A stretch of DNA of 58,955 bases from Keguizhuia sedimenti (GCA_030715135.1 JAUYVH010000018.1:1-58955), one strand, 5' to 3'; positions 10,138 through 19,527 are shown, counted from the stretch's first letter. Notes: generated by a model from the letters alone, not told the origin. A program made the numbers and translations.

Positions 10138-10589
10138 TTAGCCATGACGCGGCTGAAGCTTATGGGTGCGAAACCTTGGCTTGACTGACAGGTCGATCCG
10201 ATATGGCGTATCGCCAGCCGGCATATTGAAATAATTTTCGTAGCTAATAGCATCGTCAACTTTCATGAGCTCCAGAGTTTTGGATTCCGGAGTAAGCCCT
10301 AAAGGCGTTATGGTGGCCGTTACCGCCGCATCATTGATTCGCTGTGAAGTCTTGGCATCATAAAGCGCCACCACCAAATGATGAGCACCTTTGGAAAACA
10401 GATTTCTCTTATGCATCGGCCGTGCTGCATGTTCCTTGACATGTGCGCGCACTACTTGAGCGGCACCACACCATAATAAATATCCATGCCATTGGCACTC
10501 TTGTGCTGGGAAATATGTTCGCTCCATGCTGAGGGGACAGCAGCCAAAGGGGCAACAGCTATGAAAAGACGCCTGGTTCGATTACTCAT
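10138..10589 (-). pseudogene. Conserved periplasmic protein of unknown function, frameshifted
   Basis: The start at 10589 follows a GGAG Shine-Dalgarno and gives a signal-peptide-like N-terminus (RRLFIAVAPLAAVPSAWS) leading to NGMDIYYGVVPLK and a stop. The next frame then continues VRAHVKEHAARPMH and on to LFSKGAHHLVVALYDAKT and PAGDTPYRIDLSVKP. In intact relatives as I recall them these segments form one protein of about 150 aa, so a single-base shift near 10455 breaks the gene. The family is a widespread small periplasmic hypothetical with a beta-rich domain. Function unknown. A sequencing error is an alternative. Confidence 0.7.
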
Positions 10590-10828
10590 TTTTCATCACT
10601 CCATTTCTGACCAATGACGTTCACAAATGTATTGATGCCATTTATGAGTGAAGCTTAAAGCCACTGTTAATGTACTGAACGATGTTGACGAAACAAATCA
10701 GCCATATCTTAATCGCCAAATTTTTACTACATTGGAAGTAAGGCTTATCCAAATGGCATGGCCCCAGAGTTGGCGTCTTTCTGTTCTGCATTACATGGAA
10801 TCAGCAATAAGATCCAGGATTCAAACTG

Positions 10829-12019
10829 ATGAAAACTGAAACTAATATTGCGATAACTACTATAGTATTGTCCGAAAAATCCCTACTACAAGCTGAAATT
10901 TGTAAACACAAGGGCATTGGGCACCCCGATTCAATTTGCGATGGTGTAGCAGAAGCGGCATCGCAGGCATTGTGCCGCGCTTATCTGGCTGCTTATGGAG
11001 TCGTGCAACACCATAATGTCGACAAGGCTTTATTGATCGGTGGAGAATCGGAACCCAGGTTTGGCGGCGGAAAAATCAGGATTCCAATACGCCTGATAAT
11101 CTGCGGACGTGCCACCCCCTTGCCGGCAAGGCAGAATGTCAAAACAGTCATACAAGATGCGGCGCATGCCTATCTTCAGAGGAATTTACATATCCCCGGC
11201 GACCTGATTGAGCTGGAAGTGGCTGTGCGAAGCGGCAGCGCAGATTTGCAGCAGGTATTTTCCAAAGCGCAGACTGGTGCAATCGCAAACGATACTTCAT
11301 TCGGTGTGGGCTATGCACCTTTATCCGAGCTTGAGCAGATGGTTCTGGAGGTTGCCGAACTGATGAAATCGACCCCGTTTCGGGCCATGTACCCGGTTTC
11401 CGGAGACGATTACAAGATCATGGGGAAACGCCTTGGTGTCGAGATGGAATTCATTCTTGCTCTGGCCTTTGTCGACAGGCACGTTGCCAGTGCGAAGGCC
11501 TATGATGAGATTAAACTGGATATCCGGCGCAGCATCGCCAGTCATCTCGGCAACTCATGTTCGGTCCGTCTCAATACTCTTGACAGTTTTCCGGCTCATA
11601 CCGAGAAAGACGTGTATCTGACTGTCAGCGGCTTGAGCGGCGAGCATGGCGATGACGGCCAAGTTGGGCGCGGCAACCGTGTCAACGGTCTCATTACGCC
11701 AAGCCGGACGATGTCGCTTGAAGGGGCTGCAGGCAAAAATCCCGTATCCCATGTCGGCAAAATATACAATGTGCTCGCGCATGAAATGGCCGAGGCGCTG
11801 TCTGTGCAATTGCCCGATATCGGTCATGTATCGGTCCAGCTCTTGTCGGCAATTGGCATGCCGGTCAATCGACCCCAGCTCGTCAATGTGGAAATCATCC
11901 GGGAAGGCAAACTCACACCGGCACTGCAAAAAGAAGTGCAACGCATCAGCCTAGAACGGCTCGCTAACATTGACCACTTATCCAGGCGGCTAATCGAAGG
12001 GCGGATACGCGTTTTCTAG
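10829..12019 (+). CDS. S-adenosylmethionine synthetase, archaeal type
   Basis: A 396-aa protein of the archaeal-type methionine adenosyltransferase family (PF01941), which makes AdoMet from methionine and ATP and is highly diverged from bacterial MetK. Supporting motifs: [17 protein letters not shown] near the N-terminus, [18 protein letters not shown], and the long conserved stretch with [37 protein letters not shown] and EMAEALS. Full length for the family (about 400 aa). No methionine-cycle genes adjoin it. As the bacterium presumably also has a standard metK elsewhere, this may be an accessory or horizontally acquired copy (inference). Confidence 0.93.
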   Translation: MKTETNIAITTIVLSEKSLLQAEICKHKGIGHPDSICDGVAEAASQALCRAYLAAYGVVQHHNVDKALLIGGESEPRFGGGKIRIPIRLIICGRATPLPARQNVKTVIQDAAHAYLQRNLHIPGDLIELEVAVRSGSADLQQVFSKAQTGAIANDTSFGVGYAPLSELEQMVLEVAELMKSTPFRAMYPVSGDDYKIMGKRLGVEMEFILALAFVDRHVASAKAYDEIKLDIRRSIASHLGNSCSVRLNTLDSFPAHTEKDVYLTVSGLSGEHGDDGQVGRGNRVNGLITPSRTMSLEGAAGKNPVSHVGKIYNVLAHEMAEALSVQLPDIGHVSVQLLSAIGMPVNRPQLVNVEIIREGKLTPALQKEVQRISLERLANIDHLSRRLIEGRIRVF

Positions 12020-12126
12020 AAAAACCATTGCAGTTCGGTAAAGTAAAGATTAGATGCAATGCCGTACCCGGGTCCTTTTCCGCCATAAAAAGCATCTGCA
12101 TAATGGCATTCTCCGGGCTTTAGTCA

Positions 12127-12393
12127 TTAGACATTGCGTGAAGCTGCATAGCCTGCTTCGGTTAAAGCCAAGCCTCCAGGATCTCCCGGCCCGCCCGGCG
12201 TATGGACTGCAAAACTGCCATCCAGCGCGATTTGCATGAGTTCTCCGAGCTCATCTGGATCTGTAAATCCTGCGTCGCTCATATTTATCCAGAGCGTTTT
12301 GACAGGAACGCTTTCTCCAATGCTTGCTTGATGCTTCTTGGCGAAGATGAAAAACAAGGCATTCAAGAGCTCTACTTTACGTGCATCATTCAT
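12127..12393 (-). CDS. Small conserved-looking hypothetical protein
   Basis: An 88-aa acidic protein starting MNDARKVELLNALFFIFAKK and ending in a Gly/Pro-rich loop and a short helix (LALTEAGYAASRNV). A clear Shine-Dalgarno (AAGGAAT) sits about 7 bases before the ATG. No membrane segment or known motif. Its centre (LWINMSDAGFTDPDELGELMQIALDG) reads like a small globular helical fold. Function unknown. Confidence 0.6.
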   Translation of the reverse strand: MNDARKVELLNALFFIFAKKHQASIGESVPVKTLWINMSDAGFTDPDELGELMQIALDGSFAVHTPGGPGDPGGLALTEAGYAASRNV

Positions 12394-12617
12394 GATGGAT
12401 TCCTTTTAAAGTCAATTAAGAAAGCGTCCTGAAGTGCTCAAAAGTGATTCAATAGCCGATATGGAATAGCTATATGGCCGCTAAACGCAGCCCCGCTTTT
12501 CTATCTGCGCACCTATATTTCCTTATCCGGCCTGGCAGGACCTCCTTCGCCCATGCTTTTACGTGGAACGAAATTCAAAGCTGGCTCTGCTAATTTGTGT
12601 GATTGTCTAAATGCCTA
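12394..12617. promoter_or_regulatory. Upstream region of the 88-aa gene
   Basis: About 220 bases between the small minus-strand gene and the MITE. It should carry the promoter of the 88-aa gene, but no clear -35/-10 pair can be assigned. Confidence 0.25.
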
Positions 12618-12883
12618 GAACCCATTTCATCAATACCACTATGATGCGTTCAGTCCAGAATCGGATGATGGCAAGGCGCGTGCCGCAGCGAATAGTTTTC
12701 TATTCGCAAGGTGCGCAACACCGCCAGCGCCAATTCTGGACTGAACCCGAAGGGAAAGAATTATTTGGGCGCATCGCGTTGTTGCGCCGCTTGCACAGGG
12801 AACCACCCTGTGCAGCGCGACGACGCCTAGCGCTGCATCCCATATAATTCTTTCGCACATACTGCTATTTATGAAATGAGTTC
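12618..12883. mobile_element. MITE related to the flanking IS5-family element
   Basis: A 266-bp element with terminal inverted repeats, 12618-12637 and 12864-12883, that match each other at 17 of 20 positions and match the termini of the IS5-type copies at the window edges (18/20 and 19/20). TA flanks both ends, as at the full IS. It encodes no transposase. The interior folds into two large stem-loops: TCAGTCCAGAAT (12650-12661) pairs with ATTCTGGACTGA (12733-12744), and AAAGAATTAT (12756-12765) pairs with ATAATTCTTT (12844-12853), the latter enclosing a CACAGGG/CCCTGTG hairpin. It is most likely mobilised in trans by the IS5 transposase. Confidence 0.8.
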
Positions 12884-12945
12884 TAATAAAAGAACGATTT
12901 ATATATAAACCTGGCAGCTGAGTCTGTTCATGTATTTCACGCCTT

Positions 12946-13275
12946 TTAGCTAGTTTCTATTCGTGCGTATGAATGCACCGTGCAAGCCCGAAGGACATTT
13001 TCTAAAAAACGAATGGCTTCTTTTACCTTGTCGAGATGTATAACCGGCAAGTTCTCTGAGATAAACACCTCATTGTTTAGGCGGTCTAAGCCATACGCCA
13101 ATGCTTTGGAGATTTCCCGTGCCTGCTTTCCATCGCTGTTGTATAAGGACTCATACACGCCGATGGATTCCCAAAGCGGCACGAGTCCTGGACTGGCCGT
13201 ATCAGAAAATACAAGTGCTTCTTCAGTCTGATAGGTTTCCTCATATTCTTGAAGTAGACGGAATCGAAAAGTCAT
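12946..13275 (-). CDS. Hypothetical protein
   Basis: A 109-aa soluble protein, beginning MTFRFRLLQEYEETYQTEEA and ending in a helical segment (LDKVKEAIRFLENVLRAC). No signal peptide or membrane helix, and no family recognised. The composition is acidic and protein-like. Its neighbours (MITE and an unrelated unknown gene) give no functional hint. Confidence 0.6.
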   Translation of the reverse strand: MTFRFRLLQEYEETYQTEEALVFSDTASPGLVPLWESIGVYESLYNSDGKQAREISKALAYGLDRLNNEVFISENLPVIHLDKVKEAIRFLENVLRACTVHSYARIETS

Positions 13276-13756
13276 TTTGGTAATAACTCTTTTTTATGGG
13301 TGATAACAATACGGTTCAAATCGGAACCGAAAGTTGCGAAAAATCAATGTTCACATTGGCGTTATGACTATACTCGCGGCAAGTGTTTTAAAAGCTGTAT
13401 AAGCATTAGATACTTCGACCGGAGCCGGGCGGTCGCAAACACCCGGCACCAAATTCCCCAGCCCACCCATCGCGGTGGGCTTTCTGTTTAGCGCGTATTG
13501 ACACAATGTCATACTCTGCTCGGACAGCAGGGTAATAGTCCAGTTGCGATAGTTTGCGTTGTTCTCTTTTTCTTTTTAATGCAACACCCCTACTCCTTGT
13601 TCGCCGTCAATTGACTCGACAACGTTCTTCAAAGCTTGTCGTTTAAACAAGCATTCCGCTTCCCGAGTCAAAATGAATGTACCTATATATTTCTTCCTAG
13701 CAATTTTCAGCGCATCCTTTTTATAATTCCCCCTGGTTAACTTCTTTGGGAATGAA
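13276..13756. other. 480-bp intergenic region with a free-standing terminator
   Basis: No protein gene is supported. It holds a near-palindrome GGTTCAAATCGGAACC (13314-13329), a GCCGGG/CCCGGC stem (about 13423-13446) and a strong rho-independent terminator at 13461-13489 oriented on the plus strand without an upstream plus-strand gene, so a small RNA ending here is possible. Confidence 0.35.
13461..13489 (+). terminator. Rho-independent terminator
   Basis: Perfect 7-bp stem GCCCACC/GGTGGGC with a six-base loop, followed by TTTCTGTTT. No annotated plus-strand gene precedes it within 700 bases. Confidence 0.7.
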
Positions 13757-14362
13757 ATGTTAAGGATTCAACCTGGCACCGCCTATCTCACATCCTTTTA
13801 TCCAGTTGAAAACGGCAAACGACCCACGGTTGTTAAACTCAGCTCGATCAATGCGCCGCCCGGTCGAACATTCCCGGCTAATACCGTCGTTTTGCCTTAT
13901 GGCGGAAAGGCCAGAAAACAACTCGCCACGCGTATCGCTGCTGACGCCCGTAAAAACAACCAGGAGATATACCAAATAGAAGTAGGCATCGATATAGATC
14001 GCTTGCGCGTGAAGGTCCTTACGCTTTCATCGCTTCCTACGACTGCCCTGATGAACATGAAGCTGCTTGGCAAATGCATTGAAGCCACCATCATTGATTA
14101 CTGGTGCGGCTATCTTGAAGAAGAGGGCAAGGATGTTGAATGGGTAATTGCGCATCTCGGACGGGATGTTCAAGCGTATGTCGCGATGCGCCCGGATTTG
14201 CTTGGGCGTTTGAGCCAGGAAAAGGAGTTTCAACACCTGAACATGATTGTTTTCAGTTTGATTGCTGAGGACGAAGCAGTCGACGTGGGAATGATCTTGC
14301 ACCGTCATGCCATTACCCAGTTCATTTGCAAGACTGATCCAAGCATTCCGGTTGTGGTTTAA
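13757..14362 (+). CDS. Hypothetical protein
   Basis: A 201-aa soluble protein with no recognised domain. The first 60 residues look beta-rich (RIQPGTAYLTSFYPV, PANTVVLPYGGKA). The second half is helical and contains AHLGRDVQAYVAMRPDLLGRL. No signal peptide or membrane segment. The start ATG at 13757 is preceded by GGGAATGAA, a modest Shine-Dalgarno. Isolated between two intergenic regions; function not predictable. Confidence 0.65.
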   Translation: MLRIQPGTAYLTSFYPVENGKRPTVVKLSSINAPPGRTFPANTVVLPYGGKARKQLATRIAADARKNNQEIYQIEVGIDIDRLRVKVLTLSSLPTTALMNMKLLGKCIEATIIDYWCGYLEEEGKDVEWVIAHLGRDVQAYVAMRPDLLGRLSQEKEFQHLNMIVFSLIAEDEAVDVGMILHRHAITQFICKTDPSIPVVV

Positions 14363-14739
14363 ATCGATAGGTAGCTCCTTCGCGCATGACAATATGTTCG
14401 AAATGCCGCTCCTGGCACATATAGCTTCGGGCAGTAACGCTTGGGCGATGCGGAAACAGCGCCGGTCACAATGCCTCTTCTCCTGGAATTCCTATTGCCT
14501 GATTGTCATGATCCGCTTTCACAGCTGCCCCCCTTTAAAGCATTTTTCAAACCTGAACAAAATTGTGCAAACTAACACGGTCGAATCGAATCCCCGGTCA
14601 TATATTCGCTTAACCTGTCCATATAGATTTATAGATTTTCAGCCGACACGGTTTATTTAGCCTTGAGCTTGGCTTTAGGCAATAATGTGCGACTTTGAAT
14701 ATTTACGAGATCGCCCAACTTTGCGTGCGGAACACTCAT
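14363..14739. other. Intergenic, nothing recognised
   Basis: About 375 bases upstream of the radical SAM gene, AT-richer than the flanks, without a supported gene or clear terminator. The in-frame extension to a TTG at 14695 has no Shine-Dalgarno. Confidence 0.35.
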
Positions 14740-15780
14740 ATGGAAATTGATTCAATCCGCCGGCGCCTGCGTGATGTCGGCGCGATGCAGGTACACGAGC
14801 AGCGTGTCCTGAGGGACTGGTTGCAAGTTCGGTCGCACGACCAGGCGCGCCGCCATCCCAAGGACTATTTTCCGAAGGCGCTGCACGAAGCATTACCGGA
14901 AATCGACTCCGAATTGAACGGGCTTGCGCGACTTATCTCCACCCATCCAACGAAAGATGGATCCGCCCGCCTGCTGGTCGGTCTGGGCGATGGTCAAACT
15001 GTGGAAAGCGTGCTGTTGCCGCGCGGCGGCGTGTGCGTCTCAAGTCAGGTCGGTTGCGCGGTCGGGTGCCAGTTCTGCATGACCGGCCGCAGTGGTCTGA
15101 TCCGCCAGGTGACAAGCGGTGAAATTGTTGCGCAGGTGGTTTTGGCGCGCACGTTGAGGCCGGTGAAAAAAGTGGTTTTCATGGGTATGGGTGAACCGGC
15201 ACACAACCTGAACAATGTACTGGATGCGATCGATCTGCTGGGCACTGAAGGAAATATCGCACACAAGAACCTGGTGTTCTCCACAGTCGGCGATCCCCGC
15301 GTATTCGAGCGTCTGCCGCTCGGCGTCGTTAAACCGGCATTGGCTTTGTCCTTGCATTCAACCAAGCCGGATCTGCGCGCCACACTTTTGCCGCGAGCGC
15401 CGCGCATGACCCCTGCTGAACTGGTAGCGTTAGGTGAACAGTACGCGCGACTGACGCATTATCCGGTGCAGTACCAGTGGACGCTGCTGGAAGGGATCAA
15501 CGACGGTGAGGATGAGCTTGACGGCATCGTCGATCTGCTAAAGGGAAAGTACGCGGTACTGAACATGATTCCCTATAACACCATCCCAGATCTGTCGTTC
15601 AGGCGGCCTTCATGGGAACGAGCACAGACAATCGCACGCGCCCTTCATCAGCGCGGCGTGCTGACCAAGCTAAGGGACTCCGCGGGTCAAGACGTTGATG
15701 CAGGATGCGGACAGCTCCGAGCACGCGCAAGTACTTTGTCGAGACGGACAATCGCCTTGCAACTGACGGCTTCACTCTAG
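14740..15780 (+). CDS. RlmN-like radical SAM RNA methyltransferase
   Basis: A 346-aa radical S-adenosylmethionine enzyme of the RlmN/Cfr family, which methylate adenine C2 or C8 in rRNA/tRNA. The cluster motif is CAVGCQFC (CxxxCxxC). Other family signatures are VFMGMGEPAHNLNNV, the GVVKPALALSLHS segment and NMIPYNTI. The methyl-carrying second cysteine is kept in DAGCGQLRAR, so it should be catalytically competent. An N-terminal helical domain precedes the barrel. A longer frame starts at TTG 14695, but ATG 14740 with GCGGA upstream is preferred. Canonical rlmN sits elsewhere in Burkholderiales, usually near ndk and pilW; this isolated copy is probably a paralogue with unknown target. Confidence 0.88.
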   Translation: MEIDSIRRRLRDVGAMQVHEQRVLRDWLQVRSHDQARRHPKDYFPKALHEALPEIDSELNGLARLISTHPTKDGSARLLVGLGDGQTVESVLLPRGGVCVSSQVGCAVGCQFCMTGRSGLIRQVTSGEIVAQVVLARTLRPVKKVVFMGMGEPAHNLNNVLDAIDLLGTEGNIAHKNLVFSTVGDPRVFERLPLGVVKPALALSLHSTKPDLRATLLPRAPRMTPAELVALGEQYARLTHYPVQYQWTLLEGINDGEDELDGIVDLLKGKYAVLNMIPYNTIPDLSFRRPSWERAQTIARALHQRGVLTKLRDSAGQDVDAGCGQLRARASTLSRRTIALQLTASL

Positions 15781-15944
15781 TTTTATCACCGGTTTCAATA
15801 CTTTGATACGGATAAAAGTGTTTCACTCCATTCATATTCATGCGGTGAATGTGCACATCATTAAACGAAATTAGAATTTTTGCCGGGCATCCTCATATGT
15901 AAATCAGAAAGATGATGAATGACTGATTTGATTTAAGAGGAAAA

Positions 15945-16094
15945 ATGATGACTCGTGAACATGCACAAAAATTGCAAGAAATGGCTTTGGAAATTGTCCG
16001 GACCGCCGAAAATCGCGACAAGGCAATCAATGAAATCGTTGCCAAGCGAGGCCTATCCTACGCTGCACTGCGTCAGCTAAGAAACGCACAATAA
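15945..16094 (+). CDS. Small helical protein, 49 aa
   Basis: A 49-aa frame starting MMTREHAQKLQEMALEI, preceded by AAGAGG at 15935-15940, an excellent Shine-Dalgarno, and followed 44 bases later by a rho-independent terminator. The sequence is strongly helical and ends in a segment resembling a helix-turn-helix half (IVAKRGLSYAALRQLRNAQ). It could be a small regulator, but no family is recognised. The signal-plus-terminator arrangement makes it a likely real monocistronic gene. Confidence 0.65.
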   Translation: MMTREHAQKLQEMALEIVRTAENRDKAINEIVAKRGLSYAALRQLRNAQ

Positions 16095-16137
16095 GCATCT
16101 CGACGGCATGCAACGTGCCTGAATCGTATCTCTGAAA

Positions 16138-16164
16138 ATCCTCGCCCTGCGCGGGGATTTTTTT
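16138..16164 (+). terminator. Rho-independent terminator
   Basis: Stem ATCCTCGC/GCGGGGAT (one G-U pair) followed by seven T residues, 44 bases after the stop codon of the 49-aa gene. Confidence 0.75.
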
Positions 16165-16234
16165 ATGCATAAGCGTACCTATCGGTCTGGCCGGGCTGCC
16201 CGCTCTGCCCTGCCGCATACATTCCTTGTGCGAA

Positions 16235-16468
16235 TTAGGTACGCTCGATTTGAAATACCCACGTCACCATGGAATGCTGCTGGTAGGAACACCCGGCGGG
16301 TGTGAAGTCTGCTGCACCGGATTTAACGCTCGCCGTTTCTTTTGCGTCGCTGTCGCGCCTGGCTCGCACCGACTCAAGCAAGCGCTCCGTAAATGCAGGG
16401 TGATCCTGGCTTGCTTTACCTAGCTCACTGGAATTCATGCTGCAAGATGGTTTGGTTTGCGGGAGCAT
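16235..16468 (-). CDS. Possible small protein, weak
   Basis: A 77-aa frame beginning MLPQTKPSCSMNSSELGKAS with AAAGGAT about 6 bases upstream. The composition is plausible and soluble but matches nothing I know. The same frame stays open upstream to 16738, but that part reads like noise. Treat as tentative; the rest of 16469-16935 shows no supported gene. Confidence 0.35.
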   Translation of the reverse strand: MLPQTKPSCSMNSSELGKASQDHPAFTERLLESVRARRDSDAKETASVKSGAADFTPAGCSYQQHSMVTWVFQIERT

Positions 16469-16935
16469 CGTCGATCCTTTCAACGGATTGGATAAATTGT
16501 TGAAATTTAGCAATGTCGATAAGATGGCGAAATTCCCAATTAGTTCATTTAGGCAATAACTTTTTACAAAGAAAAAATCAATGATGAGCGTTTGGCAATA
16601 AAGCAAGTTTTGAATCGTGGCGGTTTGGCGCCCGGTTACCAGATCAAGGCGCTGACCGCTACATGGATGTTCCATGCCCCTCCAATGCATATAGTCTCGT
16701 AGCTTCGTCGGGATTCGCTCGGCTGAATTTGCTTTCACTGTACTGGTTGGCCTACGGTTTCCCTGATTTATATAATGAAGAAAATTCTATCTGCGGAAAA
16801 ATCAGTTCCTTCAATAAAAATTTAAAAATCAACAAGTTAGCGATTCCTACATCCGCTGTGAGAATGCTCCGTTAGTCTCGTGAATTTGAGGATAATCAAC
16901 CGCTTCAGAAGCCCACGTGATTTCATAGAGGTGTC

Positions 16936-17220
16936 ATGAACAACCGGACTGAACAACTCGTTCAGCTTAAATTTATGGTTTCCAGATCTGTTAAATCGTC
17001 AAAGAAAACAGCCAATATCTCAAAGCGATCAGCCAAGGCAAAACGCGGCAATGTAGTAATGAGCGCTATGGTCGAGCTCGGCCTCAAATTGATGAAATAT
17101 AAGAGCGTTTCCGAGGTGGCACGGTTTCTGGCGGCCGCAGAAGTGCCAATGCATGTGATCACGCGCGTGTTACTGCGCCCTGATTTGCGCAGGAATCTAA
17201 AGCGCCCTCGCCTTGCGTAA
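16936..17220 (+). CDS. Small basic hypothetical protein
   Basis: A 94-aa very basic protein (Lys/Arg-rich first 40 residues: SVKSSKKTANISKRSAKAKRG) followed by a compact helical part (VEVA-type segment KSVSEVARFLAAAEVPMHVITRVLL). AGAGGT precedes the ATG by 5 bases. A basic tail plus helices suggests nucleic-acid binding, but that is inference only. A hairpin at 17290-17319 lies 70 bases downstream. Confidence 0.6.
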   Translation: MNNRTEQLVQLKFMVSRSVKSSKKTANISKRSAKAKRGNVVMSAMVELGLKLMKYKSVSEVARFLAAAEVPMHVITRVLLRPDLRRNLKRPRLA

Positions 17221-17289
17221 ATGAAGAAGGTGGCGGGAATGCAGCCACATTCAAAGGTGGAGCAGCCCCGGACCCGTATTCCAGAACAA

Positions 17290-17319
17290 AACCCGGTCGC
17301 CTTTTCAGGCTACCGGGTT
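17290..17319. terminator. Hairpin between convergent genes
   Basis: Perfect 8-bp stem AACCCGGT/ACCGGGTT extended by inner GCC/GGC, between the convergent 94-aa gene and ilvD. T-runs are short on both sides, so bidirectional termination is likely but not certain. Confidence 0.6.
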
Positions 17320-17423
17320 AATTTCCCAATCCCATGCTCGTATTTATCAGACCGAATGTGGGAAATAGCCACGGCCCTATTCGCGCCCTCAAGGACGCAA
17401 ACCCGGCTGCAGCGCTGGCGCGA

Positions 17424-19286
17424 TCAACGCTTCAGTTGTGACAGGTCGCGCACTGCGCCCCGGTCAGCCGAGGTCGTCAATGCAGCATAGGCCTGCAGCG
17501 CCTGCGAGACATAGCGCTCGCGATTTGCCGGCTGCCATGCGTCGCGGCCGCGTGCTTCCATCGCCGTGCGGCGATGCGCCAGGTCTTCAGCGCTGACACG
17601 CAGGTTGATCGTGCGTGCAGGGATATCGATGTCAATCATGTCGCCCTCTTCCACCAGCCCGATTGCGCCGCCCTCTGCCGCCTCCGGCGAGGCATGACCG
17701 ATCACGAGTCCCGAGGAGCCGCCGGAAAAGCGGCCGTCCGTGAACAGCGCGCATGCCTTGCCCAGCCCCTTGGACTTGATGTAGGACGTGGGGTACAGCA
17801 TCTCCTGCATGCCCGGACCGCCTTTCGGGCCTTCGTAACGGATGACCACGACATCGCCCGCATGCACGGTGTCGCCGAGGATCGCTTCTACCGCTGCATC
17901 CTGGCTTTCGAATACGCGCGCCTTGCCGGAGAACTTCAGGATGCTTTCATCCACGCCGGCCGTCTTTACGATGCATCCCTTCTCTGCGATATTCCCGTAC
18001 AGGACCGCGAGGCCGCCATCCTGCGAATACGCGTGATTGCGGTCGCGGATGCAACCGTTGCTGCGATCGAGGTCGTTCTGCTCATAGCGCTCGGCCTGTG
18101 AAAATGCGACTTGGGTCGGTACACCGCCAGGTGCCGCGCGGAACAATCGATGCACGGACTCGTCGTCGCTGCGCACGATGTCGTACTTCTCGATGGCCTC
18201 GCCCATCGTCTTGCTATGTACCGTCGGCAGAGACGTATCGAGCAGGCCGGCGCGCGCCAGTTCACCCAGAATCGAAATGATGCCGCCGGCGCGGTGTACG
18301 TCTTCGATATGGAACTTGTCGGTCATCGGCGCCACTTTGCAGAGACATGGCACCTTGCGCGAAATGCGGTCGATATCTGCCATCGTGAAATCGACCTGCG
18401 CCTCGTGTGCGGCAGCCAGCAGGTGCAGCACGGTGTTGGTGGATCCGCCCATCGAAACGTCCAGAGCCATTGCGTTTTCAAATGCGGCTCTCGTGGCAAT
18501 GCTGCGCGGCAGGACGGAGTAGTCGTCCTGCTCGTAATGGCGCTTGGCCAGTTCCACGATCAATCGGCCGGCACGCAGGAACAGCTCCTTGCGGTCCGCA
18601 TGGGTAGCCACGATCGTGCCGTTGCCCGGCAAGGAAAGGCCCAGCGCTTCGGTCAGGCAGTTCATCGAATTTGCCGTGAACATGCCGGAACAGGAACCGC
18701 AGGTGGGGCATGCGGAGCGCTCGGCTTCCAGCACGTCGGCATCGGACACCGCGGAGTCGCCTGCCTTGATCATTGCGTCGATCAGGTCCAGCTTGATGAC
18801 TTTCTTGTCATTGTTGACGACCTTGACCACCTTGCCTGCTTCCATGGGGCCGCCGGACACGAACACCACCGGGATGTTGAGGCGCATCGCAGCCATCAGC
18901 ATTCCGGGCGTAATCTTGTCGCAGTTCGAGATGCACACCATTGCATCGGCGCAGTGCGCATTGACCATGTATTCGACGGAGTCCGCGATCAGGTCGCGTG
19001 AAGGCAGCGAGTACAGCATGCCGCCGTGCCCCATTGCGATGCCGTCGTCGACGGCGATCGTGTTGAATTCCTTTGCAACGCCGCCTGACGCTTCGATCTC
19101 GCGAGCCACAAGCTGGCCCAGGTCCTTCAGGTGCACGTGGCCCGGCACGAATTGGGTGAACGAATTGACGACAGCGATGATCGGCTTCTCGAAATCGCCG
19201 TCTTTCATGCCAGTCGCGCGCCACAACGCGCGGGCGCCTGCCATATTGCGGCCTTGGGTCGTAGTACGGGAACGGTAGGTTGGCAT
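17424..19286 (-). CDS. ilvD: Dihydroxy-acid dehydratase
   Basis: A 620-aa enzyme of branched-chain amino acid and pantothenate synthesis that dehydrates 2,3-dihydroxy-isovalerate and -methylvalerate. Length and motifs fit the Fe-S IlvD/Edd family: start [34 protein letters not shown] with cluster Cys122, [20 protein letters not shown], and the C-terminal [20 protein letters not shown]. Monocistronic by position, with a hairpin just beyond its stop. No ilvBHC genes lie in the window. Confidence 0.97.
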   Translation of the reverse strand: MPTYRSRTTTQGRNMAGARALWRATGMKDGDFEKPIIAVVNSFTQFVPGHVHLKDLGQLVAREIEASGGVAKEFNTIAVDDGIAMGHGGMLYSLPSRDLIADSVEYMVNAHCADAMVCISNCDKITPGMLMAAMRLNIPVVFVSGGPMEAGKVVKVVNNDKKVIKLDLIDAMIKAGDSAVSDADVLEAERSACPTCGSCSGMFTANSMNCLTEALGLSLPGNGTIVATHADRKELFLRAGRLIVELAKRHYEQDDYSVLPRSIATRAAFENAMALDVSMGGSTNTVLHLLAAAHEAQVDFTMADIDRISRKVPCLCKVAPMTDKFHIEDVHRAGGIISILGELARAGLLDTSLPTVHSKTMGEAIEKYDIVRSDDESVHRLFRAAPGGVPTQVAFSQAERYEQNDLDRSNGCIRDRNHAYSQDGGLAVLYGNIAEKGCIVKTAGVDESILKFSGKARVFESQDAAVEAILGDTVHAGDVVVIRYEGPKGGPGMQEMLYPTSYIKSKGLGKACALFTDGRFSGGSSGLVIGHASPEAAEGGAIGLVEEGDMIDIDIPARTINLRVSAEDLAHRRTAMEARGRDAWQPANRERYVSQALQAYAALTTSADRGAVRDLSQLKR

Positions 19287-19500
19287 GCGTGGAGCTCCTC
19301 AGAACGGCAAACAAAATGGAGCCTTACTTTGCCGTGTTCCTAAGGAGTTGTCCAATATATTAGTTAATGCCGTTTAATTCATTTTTCGTATTACAGAAAA
19401 TGTATTGATTGCGGCTGGAGGGTTTGAGGCGCACTACAACACTCATGACCGCCCGTCGGGTGCCGAACCGTGGAAATCGAATATTGGAAATGTCATGCAG

Positions 19501-19527
19501 AAAAGGTCCACATGAAGTGGACCTTTT
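19501..19527 (-). terminator. Rho-independent terminator of the 24-aa gene
   Basis: Minus-strand stem AAAAGGTCCAC/GTGGACCTTTT with a short loop immediately after the stop codon at 19529, ending in TTTT. Confidence 0.75.

Noticed and set aside
12618-12883. Integron attC site
   Set aside because: It is structured and palindromic, but lacks the RYYYAAC/GTTRRRY core pair and has IS5-type ends instead.
13300-13450. tRNA-like pieces (GGTTCAAATC, ...GGCACCA)
   Set aside because: The elements cannot be arranged in a cloverleaf of normal length. No tRNA, rRNA or CRISPR array was recognised elsewhere in the window.
16469-16738. N-terminal extension of the possible small protein at 16235
   Set aside because: No start signal; the ATG at 16468 has the only Shine-Dalgarno, and even that gene is weak.
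18111-19001. Long plus-strand frame (296 codons) opposite ilvD
   Set aside because: Antisense shadow of a conserved, high-GC gene; no start signal and Cys/His-rich noise-like composition.
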